A stretch of DNA of 22,868 bases from Clostridiales bacterium UBA4717 (GTDB lineage Bacteria > Bacillota > Clostridia > Oscillospirales > CAG-272): NCBI GenBank assembly GCA_002404395.1, contig DHJP01000036.1:328-23195 (forward strand), written 5' to 3'. The notes under the pieces were generated by a model. It had not been told where the DNA came from and ran no database searches. It was given only the letters and a program-made list of their open reading frames with translations. The translations under genes were made by a program, and so were the position numbers. This document shows, piece by piece, positions 1 to 6,202 of this stretch. Numbering within the stretch: the stretch's first letter is position 1; each line of letters opens with the position of its first letter.

Positions 1-248
1 TTGCCGAACAGCGTCAGCACCAGAGCTTCCTGCGGCTTGAGAATCCGCAGTCCGATAAACGGAAGCCAGCCGATCAGCAGCCACAGTCCGCCGAGGACGG
101 TGAGAATCACGCCGGGAAGGAGAGCTTGCGGGTTTTCAATGAGAATACAGCCGTAGACCAGCAACACGACGGCGCACAGATAGAGTAAAGCGGTCAGAAG
201 CAAAGCCGCCATGCCGTGTTTTCGGTTTTCGAGAATTTTTTCTTGCAT
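1..248 (-). CDS. SPFH/band-7 domain membrane protein (5' part only)
   Basis: This is the N-terminal 82 residues of a leftward gene that runs off the window. The ATG at 248 has a strong AAGGAGGA site about 8 nt upstream. The visible protein has two hydrophobic stretches (roughly residues 13-35 and 40-65), then the segment GLRILKPQEALVLTLFG. That segment is the typical entry into an SPFH (stomatin/flotillin/prohibitin) domain, where a membrane hairpin is followed by a 'P-x-E-A-x-V-L-x-L-F-G' strand. Family members are membrane scaffold proteins whose role in Clostridia is not well defined. A promoter of its own (277-305) faces away from the tryptophan operon. The domain call rests on a short stretch and would be settled by the missing part. 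Confidence 0.68.
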   Translation of the reverse strand, partial: MQEKILENRKHGMAALLLTALLYLCAVVLLVYGCILIENPQALLPGVILTVLGGLWLLIGWLPFIGLRILKPQEALVLTLFG

Positions 249-276
249 CAGTCATTCCTCCTTAGTTGATATTAAA

Positions 277-305
277 ATGATATCATAATACTACCAAAAT
301 GTCAA
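277..305 (-). promoter_or_regulatory. Promoter of the SPFH gene
   Basis: Reading leftward there is TTGACA at 305-300, a 17-nt spacer and TATCAT at 282-277, about 30 nt before the ATG at 248. The -35 box forms the left half of an 8-bp inverted repeat with the -35 box of the divergent tryptophan promoter. Confidence 0.75.
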
Positions 306-326
306 GAAAATTTTTTTCAAAAACTC

Positions 327-355
327 TTGACATTCGCGATTTGATGTGCTAAACT
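327..355 (+). promoter_or_regulatory. Promoter of the trpXYZ T-box transcript
   Basis: TTGACA at 327-332, a 17-nt spacer and TAAACT at 350-355. The predicted start is near 362, immediately before T-box stem I. Confidence 0.8.
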
Positions 356-361
356 AAACGC

Positions 362-637
362 ATACTAAAAAACCCAAGACGGAGAAGAGTAGCATAGAGA
401 AGAAGTTTTCAGAGAGCTGCGGCAGGTGGAAGCGCGGTAACGGATCTTTGTGTGAATGGACTCAGGAGGGCGGCTCGAAAACCGAAAGGTGAGTAGTGGC
501 TGACGGGAAGCTCCCGTTACAGAGCGTACCGCATCGAAGGTGCGGGAAGTGGGCGCTTCGGCGCCAATTTGGGTGGTACCGCAGGATTTTTACAGTCTTG
601 TCCCTTTTTTGGAAGGGATAAGGCTGTTTGTTTTTTA
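362..637 (+). promoter_or_regulatory. Tryptophan T-box riboswitch leader
   Basis: This leader senses uncharged tRNA and controls the ABC transporter genes behind it. Recognisable parts, in order, are the GAAGAGTAG stem I entry near 383, the AGAGAGCTG motif at 411-419, the GGTGGAAGC distal region near 425-433, and the specifier context GAA-TGG-A with codon UGG (tryptophan) at 457-459. A stem-loop near 499-518 follows, then the T-box core GGGTGGTACCGC at 571-582 and an intrinsic terminator at 593-637. Uncharged tRNA-Trp pairing with the UGG codon and the T-box bulge should favour the antiterminator and switch on trpXYZ when tryptophan is scarce. The UGG assignment comes from its position after GAA and is supported by the identity of the downstream genes. 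Confidence 0.93.
593..637 (+). terminator. T-box leader terminator
   Basis: The arms 593-606 and 613-626 form a 14-bp stem (two G-T pairs) around a 6-nt loop, followed by a T-rich run at 627-636. It competes with the antiterminator that contains the T-box core at 571-584. Confidence 0.9.
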
Positions 638-724
638 TAGGAGTGATGAATATGCGGCTGCGTGAACGATGGCGACGCAAAAGAGAAAGAATGACAAAAA
701 ATGAAAAATGAAGGAGAAAGAAAA

Positions 725-1678
725 ATGAAAAAGTTTGTTTGTATGATGTTGGCGGCGCTGCTGCTGTTTGCGTGTGTTTCCTGCGGAGAAAGCAAAGATA
801 CGATCGGAATCATTCAGTTCGGTTCGCACGGATCGCTGAATAACTGCTATGAGGGCGTGATCAAGGGTCTGGAAGAAAGCGGCATTGATCTGTCCAAGTA
901 TAATGTCGAATATCTCAACAGCAACTTCGATGCGGGCGTTTCGCAGTCGCAGGCGAATACCCTGGTGAATAAAGGCGCCAAGGTCATTATTGCCATTGCC
1001 ACTCCGTCTGCGGTTGCCGCCGCGAATGCCGCTGCCGATAAGGACGTGCCGGTGGTGTACTGTGCGATTACCGATGCTTCGGTCATGGCGAATTACCCGA
1101 ATGTTACCGGATCGTCCGATATTCCGAATTTTGACAAACAGCTTCAGGTCGTGACCGCGTTTATGGGAAAAACGGATCTGAAAATCGGTGTGCTGTACTC
1201 CACCGAGGAATCCAGCTCCCCGATCCAGGTCGAGAGCCTGAAAAAAGCCGCTCAAGCCTATGCCGGCATGGAAATTCTGGACAGTGCCGTGGCGGATATC
1301 ACCACGATCGACGCCAAGACCAATGAACTGATCGAACGCGGTGTGGATTGCTTCGTGAATCTGCTGGACAATACGGTGGTCGGAAAGCTCCAGACCAACA
1401 TCCTCCCGCTGACTGACGAAAAGAAAATTCCGGTGTTCGGCTCGGAAATCGAGCAGGTCAAGGTCGGCTGCGTGGCAAGCGCATCAATTGAGTATGTCGA
1501 GGTCGGCAAACTGTCGGGCAAAGCCGCGGCGGAAATCCTTAACGGCAAAAAGGCGTCGGAAATTCCCGTGCAGACCATCACCGAACCGAATAACTACTAT
1601 AACAGTGCCGCCTGTGCTGCGTTGGGACTGACCGTGCCGACCGACATTGCGGCGACGGATGTGGCGGAGAGTAAATAA
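725..1678 (+). CDS. trpX: Tryptophan ABC transporter substrate-binding lipoprotein
   Basis: This is a 317-residue extracellular binding protein of the ABC_sub_bind family (formerly DUF534). The ATG at 725 is preferred over the in-frame ATG at 701 because AAGGAGA lies just before it and translation then begins with a clean signal peptide, MKKFVCMMLAALLLFACVSC. The lipidated cysteine is one of the two Cys near residues 15-20. The mature part opens with DTIGIIQFGSH, followed by repeated Rossmann-like segments (KVIIAIATPSAVAAANA; KIGVLYSTEES), the usual two-lobe periplasmic-binding-protein pattern. It is the first gene behind a tryptophan T-box and sits 2 nt before the permease. The family is otherwise annotated as a generic sugar or amino-acid binder, so the tryptophan assignment comes from the T-box and the known trpXYZ arrangement in Firmicutes. 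Confidence 0.88.
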   Translation: MKKFVCMMLAALLLFACVSCGESKDTIGIIQFGSHGSLNNCYEGVIKGLEESGIDLSKYNVEYLNSNFDAGVSQSQANTLVNKGAKVIIAIATPSAVAAANAAADKDVPVVYCAITDASVMANYPNVTGSSDIPNFDKQLQVVTAFMGKTDLKIGVLYSTEESSSPIQVESLKKAAQAYAGMEILDSAVADITTIDAKTNELIERGVDCFVNLLDNTVVGKLQTNILPLTDEKKIPVFGSEIEQVKVGCVASASIEYVEVGKLSGKAAAEILNGKKASEIPVQTITEPNNYYNSAACAALGLTVPTDIAATDVAESK

Positions 1679-1680
1679 TC

Positions 1681-2631
1681 ATGAATCTGTTTTTCGCAAC
1701 GACGATCGATGGCGTGCAGATGGGGCTTTGCTTCGCGATTCTCGCGCTGGGTGTGTATATTTCCTATTCGATTCTGGATTTTCCCGATCTTTCGGTGGAC
1801 GGCACCTTCCCGCTGGGAGGCGTCGTCTGCACGATTCTGATGCTGAGAGCGGGCATTCCGCCCGTGCTTGCTACGGCGCTGAGCTTTTTTGCGGGATTTC
1901 TGGCGGGTACGGTCACGGGAGTGCTGCACGTGAAATTCCGCATTTCCAATCTGCTCGCGGGGATTATCGTGATGACGGCATTGCTGTCGGTGACGCTGGC
2001 ACTGACGGGCTTTTTGACCGACGGCGGCAATACCACCACCATTTTTTCCTACCGAAGCAAAAACCTGACCGGACTTTTCGGCGGGAAGCTGCTCGGCGGA
2101 CTGACGAGCGGGCAGAAGGATCTTGCCATCCTGGGAATTCTGCTGTTGATTGTCGTCGGCGTAAAACTGCTGATTGACCTGTTTTTGAAAACCAAACTCG
2201 GCTATATGATCCGTGCCACGGGCGATAACGAAGGTCTGGTGTCGGTGCTCGGCAAGGACAGCGGACAGTATAAGATTCTGGGACTTGCGCTTGCCAACGG
2301 CTTTTCCGCCGTGTCCGGAGCGGTGTATTCGCACCTGTATATGCAGTACGACAATACCTGCGGAAGCGGCAAAGTGGTGCTGGCACTCGCATCGGTCATT
2401 ATCGGAACGGCGGTTTTCTCGCGGATTCGGATTTTCAAAGATACCACCGCCGTCATCTGCGGTGCGATTGTGTATTCGCTGTGTCTGAACTATCTGGTAC
2501 TTGTGGATACCAATGGAATTTATCTGAAGCTCCTCAACGCGGTGCTGTTTGCGCTGATTCTGATTTTCAACGAAAAAACCGCGACGCTTTTCAAACGCCG
2601 TGTGACGCAGAAACGGGGAGAAACGGTATGA
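1681..2631 (+). CDS. trpY: Tryptophan ABC transporter permease
   Basis: A 316-residue integral membrane protein of the branched-chain amino acid/ribose permease class (BPD_transp_2, LivH-like). The sequence is dominated by hydrophobic helices, about eight or nine. A cytoplasmic coupling segment reads LIDLFLKTKLGYMIRATGDNEGLVSVLG, which is the typical ATPase-contact loop (family pattern T-x-x-G-x-x-I-R-A-x-G-x-N) at about residues 164-191. The gene starts 2 nt after the trpX stop with only a weak GGAGAG site, which suggests translational coupling. Its stop overlaps the trpZ start in an ATGA. It would form the channel through which the ligand delivered by TrpX passes. Confidence 0.88.
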   Translation: MNLFFATTIDGVQMGLCFAILALGVYISYSILDFPDLSVDGTFPLGGVVCTILMLRAGIPPVLATALSFFAGFLAGTVTGVLHVKFRISNLLAGIIVMTALLSVTLALTGFLTDGGNTTTIFSYRSKNLTGLFGGKLLGGLTSGQKDLAILGILLLIVVGVKLLIDLFLKTKLGYMIRATGDNEGLVSVLGKDSGQYKILGLALANGFSAVSGAVYSHLYMQYDNTCGSGKVVLALASVIIGTAVFSRIRIFKDTTAVICGAIVYSLCLNYLVLVDTNGIYLKLLNAVLFALILIFNEKTATLFKRRVTQKRGETV

Positions 2632-3401
2632 TTGAACTGAAAAATATCACGAAAATCTATAACCCCGGCACGGTGACCGAAATGTGCCTGTTTGACCGCT
2701 TCAATCTGACGATCGGCGACGGAGAGTTCGTTTCGGTGGTCGGCAGTAACGGCAGCGGCAAAACGTCGATGCTCAATATTCTCTGCGGCAGTATCCCGAC
2801 CGACAGCGGCAAAGTACTGCTCGACGGAGAGGACATCACCCGTTTTCCCGCCTATAAACGCTATCGCCGTATCGGTCGGGTCTACCAGAATCCTTCGGCG
2901 GGAACCTGCCCGTCACTGACCATTGCGGAAAATATGGCGCTGGCGGAGAACAAAGGCAAGCGCTTCGGACTGACGCCTTGTTTAGATCATCGTCGGATCG
3001 GGGCGTATAAGGAGCTGTTGTCCAGTCTGCATCTCGGATTGGAGGACAAAACCGACGTGCGTGTCGGTTCGCTTTCGGGCGGACAGCGGCAGGCACTGTC
3101 CCTGCTGATGGCGACGATGACCCCGGTGGATTTTCTGATTCTGGACGAACACACCGCCGCGCTGGACCCCAAAACGGCGGAAACGATCATGGAGCTGACC
3201 GATCGGGTAGTGAAGGAGAAAAAACTGACCGCACTGATGGTGACGCACAACCTGCGTTATGCGGTGGAATACGGTTCGCGCCTGCTGATGATGGACAAAG
3301 GACACGTAATTATGGACAAGAGCGGCGAGGAGAAAAAATCGCTTGCCGTGGAGGATATTCTGGACGTGTTCACAAAAATCAGCATTGAATGCGGCAACTG
3401 A
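2628..3401 (+). CDS. trpZ: Tryptophan ABC transporter ATP-binding protein
   Basis: A 257-residue ABC ATPase that powers the TrpXY importer. It has Walker A GSNGSGKTS at residues 39-47, the Q-loop glutamine at 87 (VYQNPS), signature LSGGQ at 149-153, Walker B FLILDE at 169-174, the D-loop ALD, and the switch histidine at 207 (THN). All catalytic residues are present. The start at 2628 overlaps the trpY stop by 4 nt (ATGA). An open frame continues upstream to 2481, but that part lies inside trpY and has no family similarity. After the stop at 3401 there is no clear intrinsic terminator, so the strong one at 3691-3731 may also end this operon. Confidence 0.92.
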   Translation: MIELKNITKIYNPGTVTEMCLFDRFNLTIGDGEFVSVVGSNGSGKTSMLNILCGSIPTDSGKVLLDGEDITRFPAYKRYRRIGRVYQNPSAGTCPSLTIAENMALAENKGKRFGLTPCLDHRRIGAYKELLSSLHLGLEDKTDVRVGSLSGGQRQALSLLMATMTPVDFLILDEHTAALDPKTAETIMELTDRVVKEKKLTALMVTHNLRYAVEYGSRLLMMDKGHVIMDKSGEEKKSLAVEDILDVFTKISIECGN

Positions 3402-3442
3402 GGCTGTTTTTTCGTCGTTTCGTCGAAAAAATACGCAAAGGC

Positions 3443-3471
3443 TTTACAAACGCAGAAAAATACGGTATAAT
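3443..3471 (+). promoter_or_regulatory. Strong promoter in the gene-free gap after trpZ
   Basis: TTTACA at 3443-3448, a 17-nt spacer and perfect TATAAT at 3466-3471. Transcription should start near 3478. No credible coding region follows before the terminator at 3691-3731. Confidence 0.8.
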
Positions 3472-3477
3472 AGTAAC

Positions 3478-3731
3478 GGTGTTTTCCGTAAGGGCACGAA
3501 TATGCAAAGTATTCGTGCAATTTTGCGTGGAAAAAGACGCGATTTTGTGATACACTGAGATCGGAAACCCGTTTTCCGCCGACGACAGCGGTATAAAACA
3601 CGAAAAAGGAGTCCATCCTTTCAGTGTGCAGCGTTTGTCGGCAAAAAAATTGCTATCCTCCTCCCAATCAGGTCTTGTTATAGAAGACAAACAAAGAAGC
3701 ATCGCTTGAAAAAGCGGTGCTTCTTTGTTTT
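3478..3731 (+). ncRNA. Candidate small structured RNA, family not recognised
   Basis: About 250 nt lie between a near-consensus promoter and a long intrinsic terminator, with no plausible ORF. Visible structure includes a 9-bp hairpin at 3494-3518 (arms 3494-3502 and 3510-3518). A 7-bp closing pair 3552-3558/3621-3627 encloses smaller stems 3562-3567/3573-3578 and 3606-3610/3616-3620. An alternative long-range pair GCCGAC 3578-3583 with GTCGGC 3637-3642 would compete with one of these. A likely unpaired stretch TCCTCCTCCC at 3656-3665 is complementary to a Shine-Dalgarno sequence. A further small stem (GTCTT/AAGAC, about 3672-3687) precedes the terminator. I do not recognise RNase P, tmRNA, SRP RNA or a riboswitch core. 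A 6S RNA was considered, but the 5' and 3' ends do not pair into its long closing stem. Confidence 0.55.
3691..3731 (+). terminator. Intrinsic terminator, likely bidirectional
   Basis: The 17-bp stem 3691-3707/3712-3728 has one G-T pair and a GAAA loop, followed by TTTT. The reverse strand also has a T-rich exit, so it can end both the small RNA (or trpXYZ) from the left and the HAD/glycerol operon from the right. Confidence 0.9.
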
Positions 3732-3765
3732 AAAGCGGCGGCGGTCAAAAGACCGCCGCCGCTTT
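3732..3765. other. Perfect 15-bp GC-rich hairpin
   Basis: Arms 3732-3746 and 3751-3765 are exact inverted repeats around AAAA. It touches the terminator at 3691-3731 and lies 33 nt beyond the stop of the leftward HAD gene. On that strand it is not followed directly by a T run. It may act as an mRNA 3'-end stabiliser or assist termination. Confidence 0.7.
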
Positions 3766-3797
3766 GCCGATTTTATCATTTTTTGCCTGCTTGTGAG

Positions 3798-4616
3798 TCA
3801 AAGTGCTTGGAGCGCGTCGATCATTTTTCCTGCATCGGGCAAAACCACATCCGCCTGCGCACCGAATTGTTTTTGCGCCGCGTCGGTTTCCGCGCCGCTT
3901 TCGACAAAAATTGTGTACGTCCCTGCCGAAATGCCGCTTTCGATGTCCGTTTCCACGCGGTCGCCGATGACCGCGGTTTTTTCTTTCGGGGTTCCGACCA
4001 GCTTCATGGCAAGCTGTGCCATCAGCGGTTCGGGCTTGCCGATGATCTGCGGCATTTTCCCGGTTGCCGTGTACAAAAACCGCGCCAATGCGCCGCAGTC
4101 GGGCATTTTTCCGTATTCGGTCGGGCAGCTTTCGTCCGGATGCGTCGCCAGATACGGCACCTCCCGCGTGCAGAGAACGCGGCAGATGTCGTCAATTTTT
4201 TTGAAATTCAGCTCGGTGTCGCAGCCGAGAACAATCGCGTCGGTTTCTTCGGGCGAATCGGTCAGACGAAGCCCCTCTGCCGCAAATTCCGCCTTCAGCG
4301 ACGCCGTGCCGCACACGTACAGCCGTTTTTCGGGAAAGTGATCCTTGATAAAATGCGCGGTCACCAATCCGGACGTAATGAATTCCTCCGGTTGTGTCGA
4401 AAGTCCCAGCCGCGCCATTTTTTCGACGTAATCCTGTGGATTTTTGGAGGAATTGTTGGTGATGAAGCGGTATTCTTTGCCGTGCTTTTTCAGTTCCCGC
4501 AAAAGCTCCGCCGTGAAGGGAAACAGCTCGTCGCCGAGGTACAGCGTGCCGTCCAGATCAAACAAAAACAATTTCGTTTTTACGATACGCTGTGCGATGC
4601 TTTTATCGGTTTTCAT
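3798..4616 (-). CDS. HAD-IIA family sugar/polyol phosphatase (NagD-like)
   Basis: A 272-residue HAD phosphatase. The nucleophile motif is DLDGTLY with D20 and D22, motif II lies at ITNNSS (about residues 52-57), the lysine motif is GKPEP at 193-197, and motif IV is GDRVETD with D219 and D224. The cap region between motif II and the lysine is of the C2 type typical of NagD/p-nitrophenyl phosphatases. Family substrates include nucleoside monophosphates, sugar phosphates and glycerol phosphate. It starts 3 nt after the araM stop and is the last gene of the glycerol-phosphate operon, so a phospho-glycerol substrate is a reasonable inference. Its codon use (CTG for Leu, TAC for Tyr, almost no ATA) resembles trpXYZ rather than araM and the genes upstream of it. 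Confidence 0.88.
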   Translation of the reverse strand: MKTDKSIAQRIVKTKLFLFDLDGTLYLGDELFPFTAELLRELKKHGKEYRFITNNSSKNPQDYVEKMARLGLSTQPEEFITSGLVTAHFIKDHFPEKRLYVCGTASLKAEFAAEGLRLTDSPEETDAIVLGCDTELNFKKIDDICRVLCTREVPYLATHPDESCPTEYGKMPDCGALARFLYTATGKMPQIIGKPEPLMAQLAMKLVGTPKEKTAVIGDRVETDIESGISAGTYTIFVESGAETDAAQKQFGAQADVVLPDAGKMIDALQAL

Positions 4617-4619
4617 ATA

Positions 4620-5792
4620 TCACAACCTCTCACACAGCTTTGCTACCGCATATTCCGCATATCTTTCAAGCGCTCTTTGGTCACGCAAATAGAATAATAT
4701 CGTATATCTGTCACGCAGGTGCACCGCGCGTCTGATACCGGCGAGCATTTCATCGGGTCTCGTTACGGGCAACGGCAGCTTCATCTGCCGACAAAATTTT
4801 TCCACGGAGTCGAAATAAGGCAGATATTTTTCAATAAGCGTTTTTAGATGCATATCCTCGGTCTCCGCATATAAAAGCCTGTACATATAAGCGACGAGCA
4901 GGGTCGCTTCACTCACCTCAAGCCCGTGCAGATTCGGCTTTTCCCCTCTCTCCACACAGTCAAGCTCCCAGGAATGTGCAATTATATGTTCGGAGCCGGA
5001 AGCGGGTCTTGAATTGCCGGTAAACGCCATTCCGAGTCCCGTCACCATAAACCCCTGCATTATATTTTCAATACATTTACAACTGCGCGCTTCAAGCTCG
5101 TAGCCGTTCTCAAGGCACAGATCTGCGGCAGCTATAACTTCAGCTGCTATAGTCTCACAGAAATATTCGTTATTGTAATCGCGCGCCAGCTCCCAATCGA
5201 GGATCCCTGTATATTTTCCGAACATATCGCCTATACCCGCAAGCAACATCTCATACGGCGCGCGGCTCATCACTTCGGTGTCGGCGATAATATATTGCGG
5301 CGTAGTGCATTTTATCGTCGCCTTGGTTCCGTCAAAAAGTGTAGGCGAACCTGCCGAAGCGTATCCGTCCATTGACGGTGCGCTGCCGCATATACCGTAA
5401 GGAATGCCTAAACGATAAGACACAAGTCTGCATACGTCGTTTATTACTCCGGAGCCGACCGCCAGAATAAAATCGGGTTTAGGAGAATATCTGAAAATAT
5501 CTGCTTCCGCCTTAGGATCATTCAGGTGGATAAGCACATTTCCGATACTCTCTGAATTCGGAAGCACATCTCCGTGCAAAATGCATTTATGCGAAAATTT
5601 TCCGACCTGCAAAAGCAACTCTTCCGCCCGCTTACCGAGCGCTTCATAAGTGTTGTCGTCGCAGACCATATATACGCGGGAATATTCTCCGAGGACCTCG
5701 GGCAGACTTTCGATTGCACCTTTGCGGATAATATATTTTTCAAGCGGCGCTCTGTGCACACCCATTTTGCAGTTACACCTGTGTTCTATCAT
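4620..5792 (-). CDS. araM: Glycerol-1-phosphate dehydrogenase (AraM/EgsA type)
   Basis: A 390-residue iron-containing-alcohol-dehydrogenase-fold protein that reduces dihydroxyacetone phosphate to sn-glycerol 1-phosphate with NAD(P)H. The nucleotide-binding loop is GSGVINDV at residues 113-120, followed by GSAPSMDGYAS at 136-146. Metal-ligand candidates are D189 (AGIGDM), H269 (SGSEHIIAH) and H289 (NLHG), all in the expected order. The ATG at 5792 is chosen because AAGGAG sits 8 nt before it; the frame extends 11 codons upstream without support. A GC-rich hairpin (5807-5821) immediately precedes the ribosome site. G1PDH is the archaeal-lipid enzyme. In bacilli AraM feeds heptaprenylglyceryl phosphate synthesis, but no PcrB homologue is visible here. 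Confidence 0.9.
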   Translation of the reverse strand: MIEHRCNCKMGVHRAPLEKYIIRKGAIESLPEVLGEYSRVYMVCDDNTYEALGKRAEELLLQVGKFSHKCILHGDVLPNSESIGNVLIHLNDPKAEADIFRYSPKPDFILAVGSGVINDVCRLVSYRLGIPYGICGSAPSMDGYASAGSPTLFDGTKATIKCTTPQYIIADTEVMSRAPYEMLLAGIGDMFGKYTGILDWELARDYNNEYFCETIAAEVIAAADLCLENGYELEARSCKCIENIMQGFMVTGLGMAFTGNSRPASGSEHIIAHSWELDCVERGEKPNLHGLEVSEATLLVAYMYRLLYAETEDMHLKTLIEKYLPYFDSVEKFCRQMKLPLPVTRPDEMLAGIRRAVHLRDRYTILFYLRDQRALERYAEYAVAKLCERL

Positions 5793-5806
5793 AGCAGTAT
5801 CTCCTT

Positions 5807-5821
5807 GTCGGCGCCGCCGAC
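5807..5821 (-). repeat. Start-proximal hairpin element, copy A
   Basis: GTCGGC-(3 nt)-GCCGAC preceded by TGAG on the leftward strand. The 3' edge is 14 nt from the araM ATG, and AAGGAG follows directly. One of six related elements in the window. Confidence 0.7.
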
Positions 5822-5849
5822 TCAAAAAGCAATCGGTATTTTCGGCGTA

Positions 5850-6200
5850 TCAATCAATATTTTTCGTAGCAACAACATTTGCACCGAAAGCATCGGCAAT
5901 AATAACATCGCCGATATGCACGGGAGCTTCCACCGTTTTTGCTCTGATAAGCTTCATAACATCAAAAATATGCGCTTTTTTGATCGGCTTATCGGTTTTG
6001 ACGCTCACCATAACATTTGTACGGTTTGATACACGCACAATTGAAGTAACGGTTCTGGTCGGATTCGTACACTCGTCCGTCGCGTATTGTTTGCCTTTAG
6101 GACAGCCGTTACCGGTCACCTTCACGTTATTTCCGTCAAGCTCGACTTCAAGCTCACAGCCGCGCGGGCAGATTATACAAGTAAGCTTTTTCTTTTCCAT
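5850..6200 (-). CDS. DUF1667 cysteine-rich protein of the glycerol-3-phosphate oxidation operon
   Basis: A 116-residue soluble protein of the DUF1667 family. The N-terminus has a CxxCxxxC arrangement (C8, C11, C15) plus C33 in NGCPKGKQYA and C44 in DEC, consistent with a metal or Fe-S site, followed by a small beta-rich domain. In Clostridia this family is regularly encoded next to GlpA- and GlpB-like flavoproteins, as here, and is presumed to be an accessory or electron-transfer component; its chemistry has not been established to my knowledge. The ATG at 6200 follows the glpB stop by 2 nt, with GGAG 12 nt before the start. The intergenic space to araM (5793-5849) holds hairpin copy A. Confidence 0.85.
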   Translation of the reverse strand: MEKKKLTCIICPRGCELEVELDGNNVKVTGNGCPKGKQYATDECTNPTRTVTSIVRVSNRTNVMVSVKTDKPIKKAHIFDVMKLIRAKTVEAPVHIGDVIIADAFGANVVATKNID

Positions 6201-6202
6201 AC

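Noticed and set aside
2481..2627. Longer N-terminus for the trpZ ATPase
   Set aside because: The extra residues come from another frame of trpY, and the ATGA overlap at 2628-2631 gives a normal start.
3552..3575. CTGAGA followed by ACCC, resembling part of a TPP riboswitch
   Set aside because: The second conserved TPP half (family pattern CUGAUC...GAUAAU) is missing, and no thiamine gene follows.
3732..3765. GC-rich 15-bp hairpin as a terminator for the leftward operon
   Set aside because: No T run follows directly on that strand. The adjacent hairpin at 3691-3731 fits termination better.
3706..4697. Long rightward open frames across the HAD gene
   Set aside because: They are opposite-strand readings of a clear HAD-IIA phosphatase. 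The translated sequences have no domain signature and odd composition.
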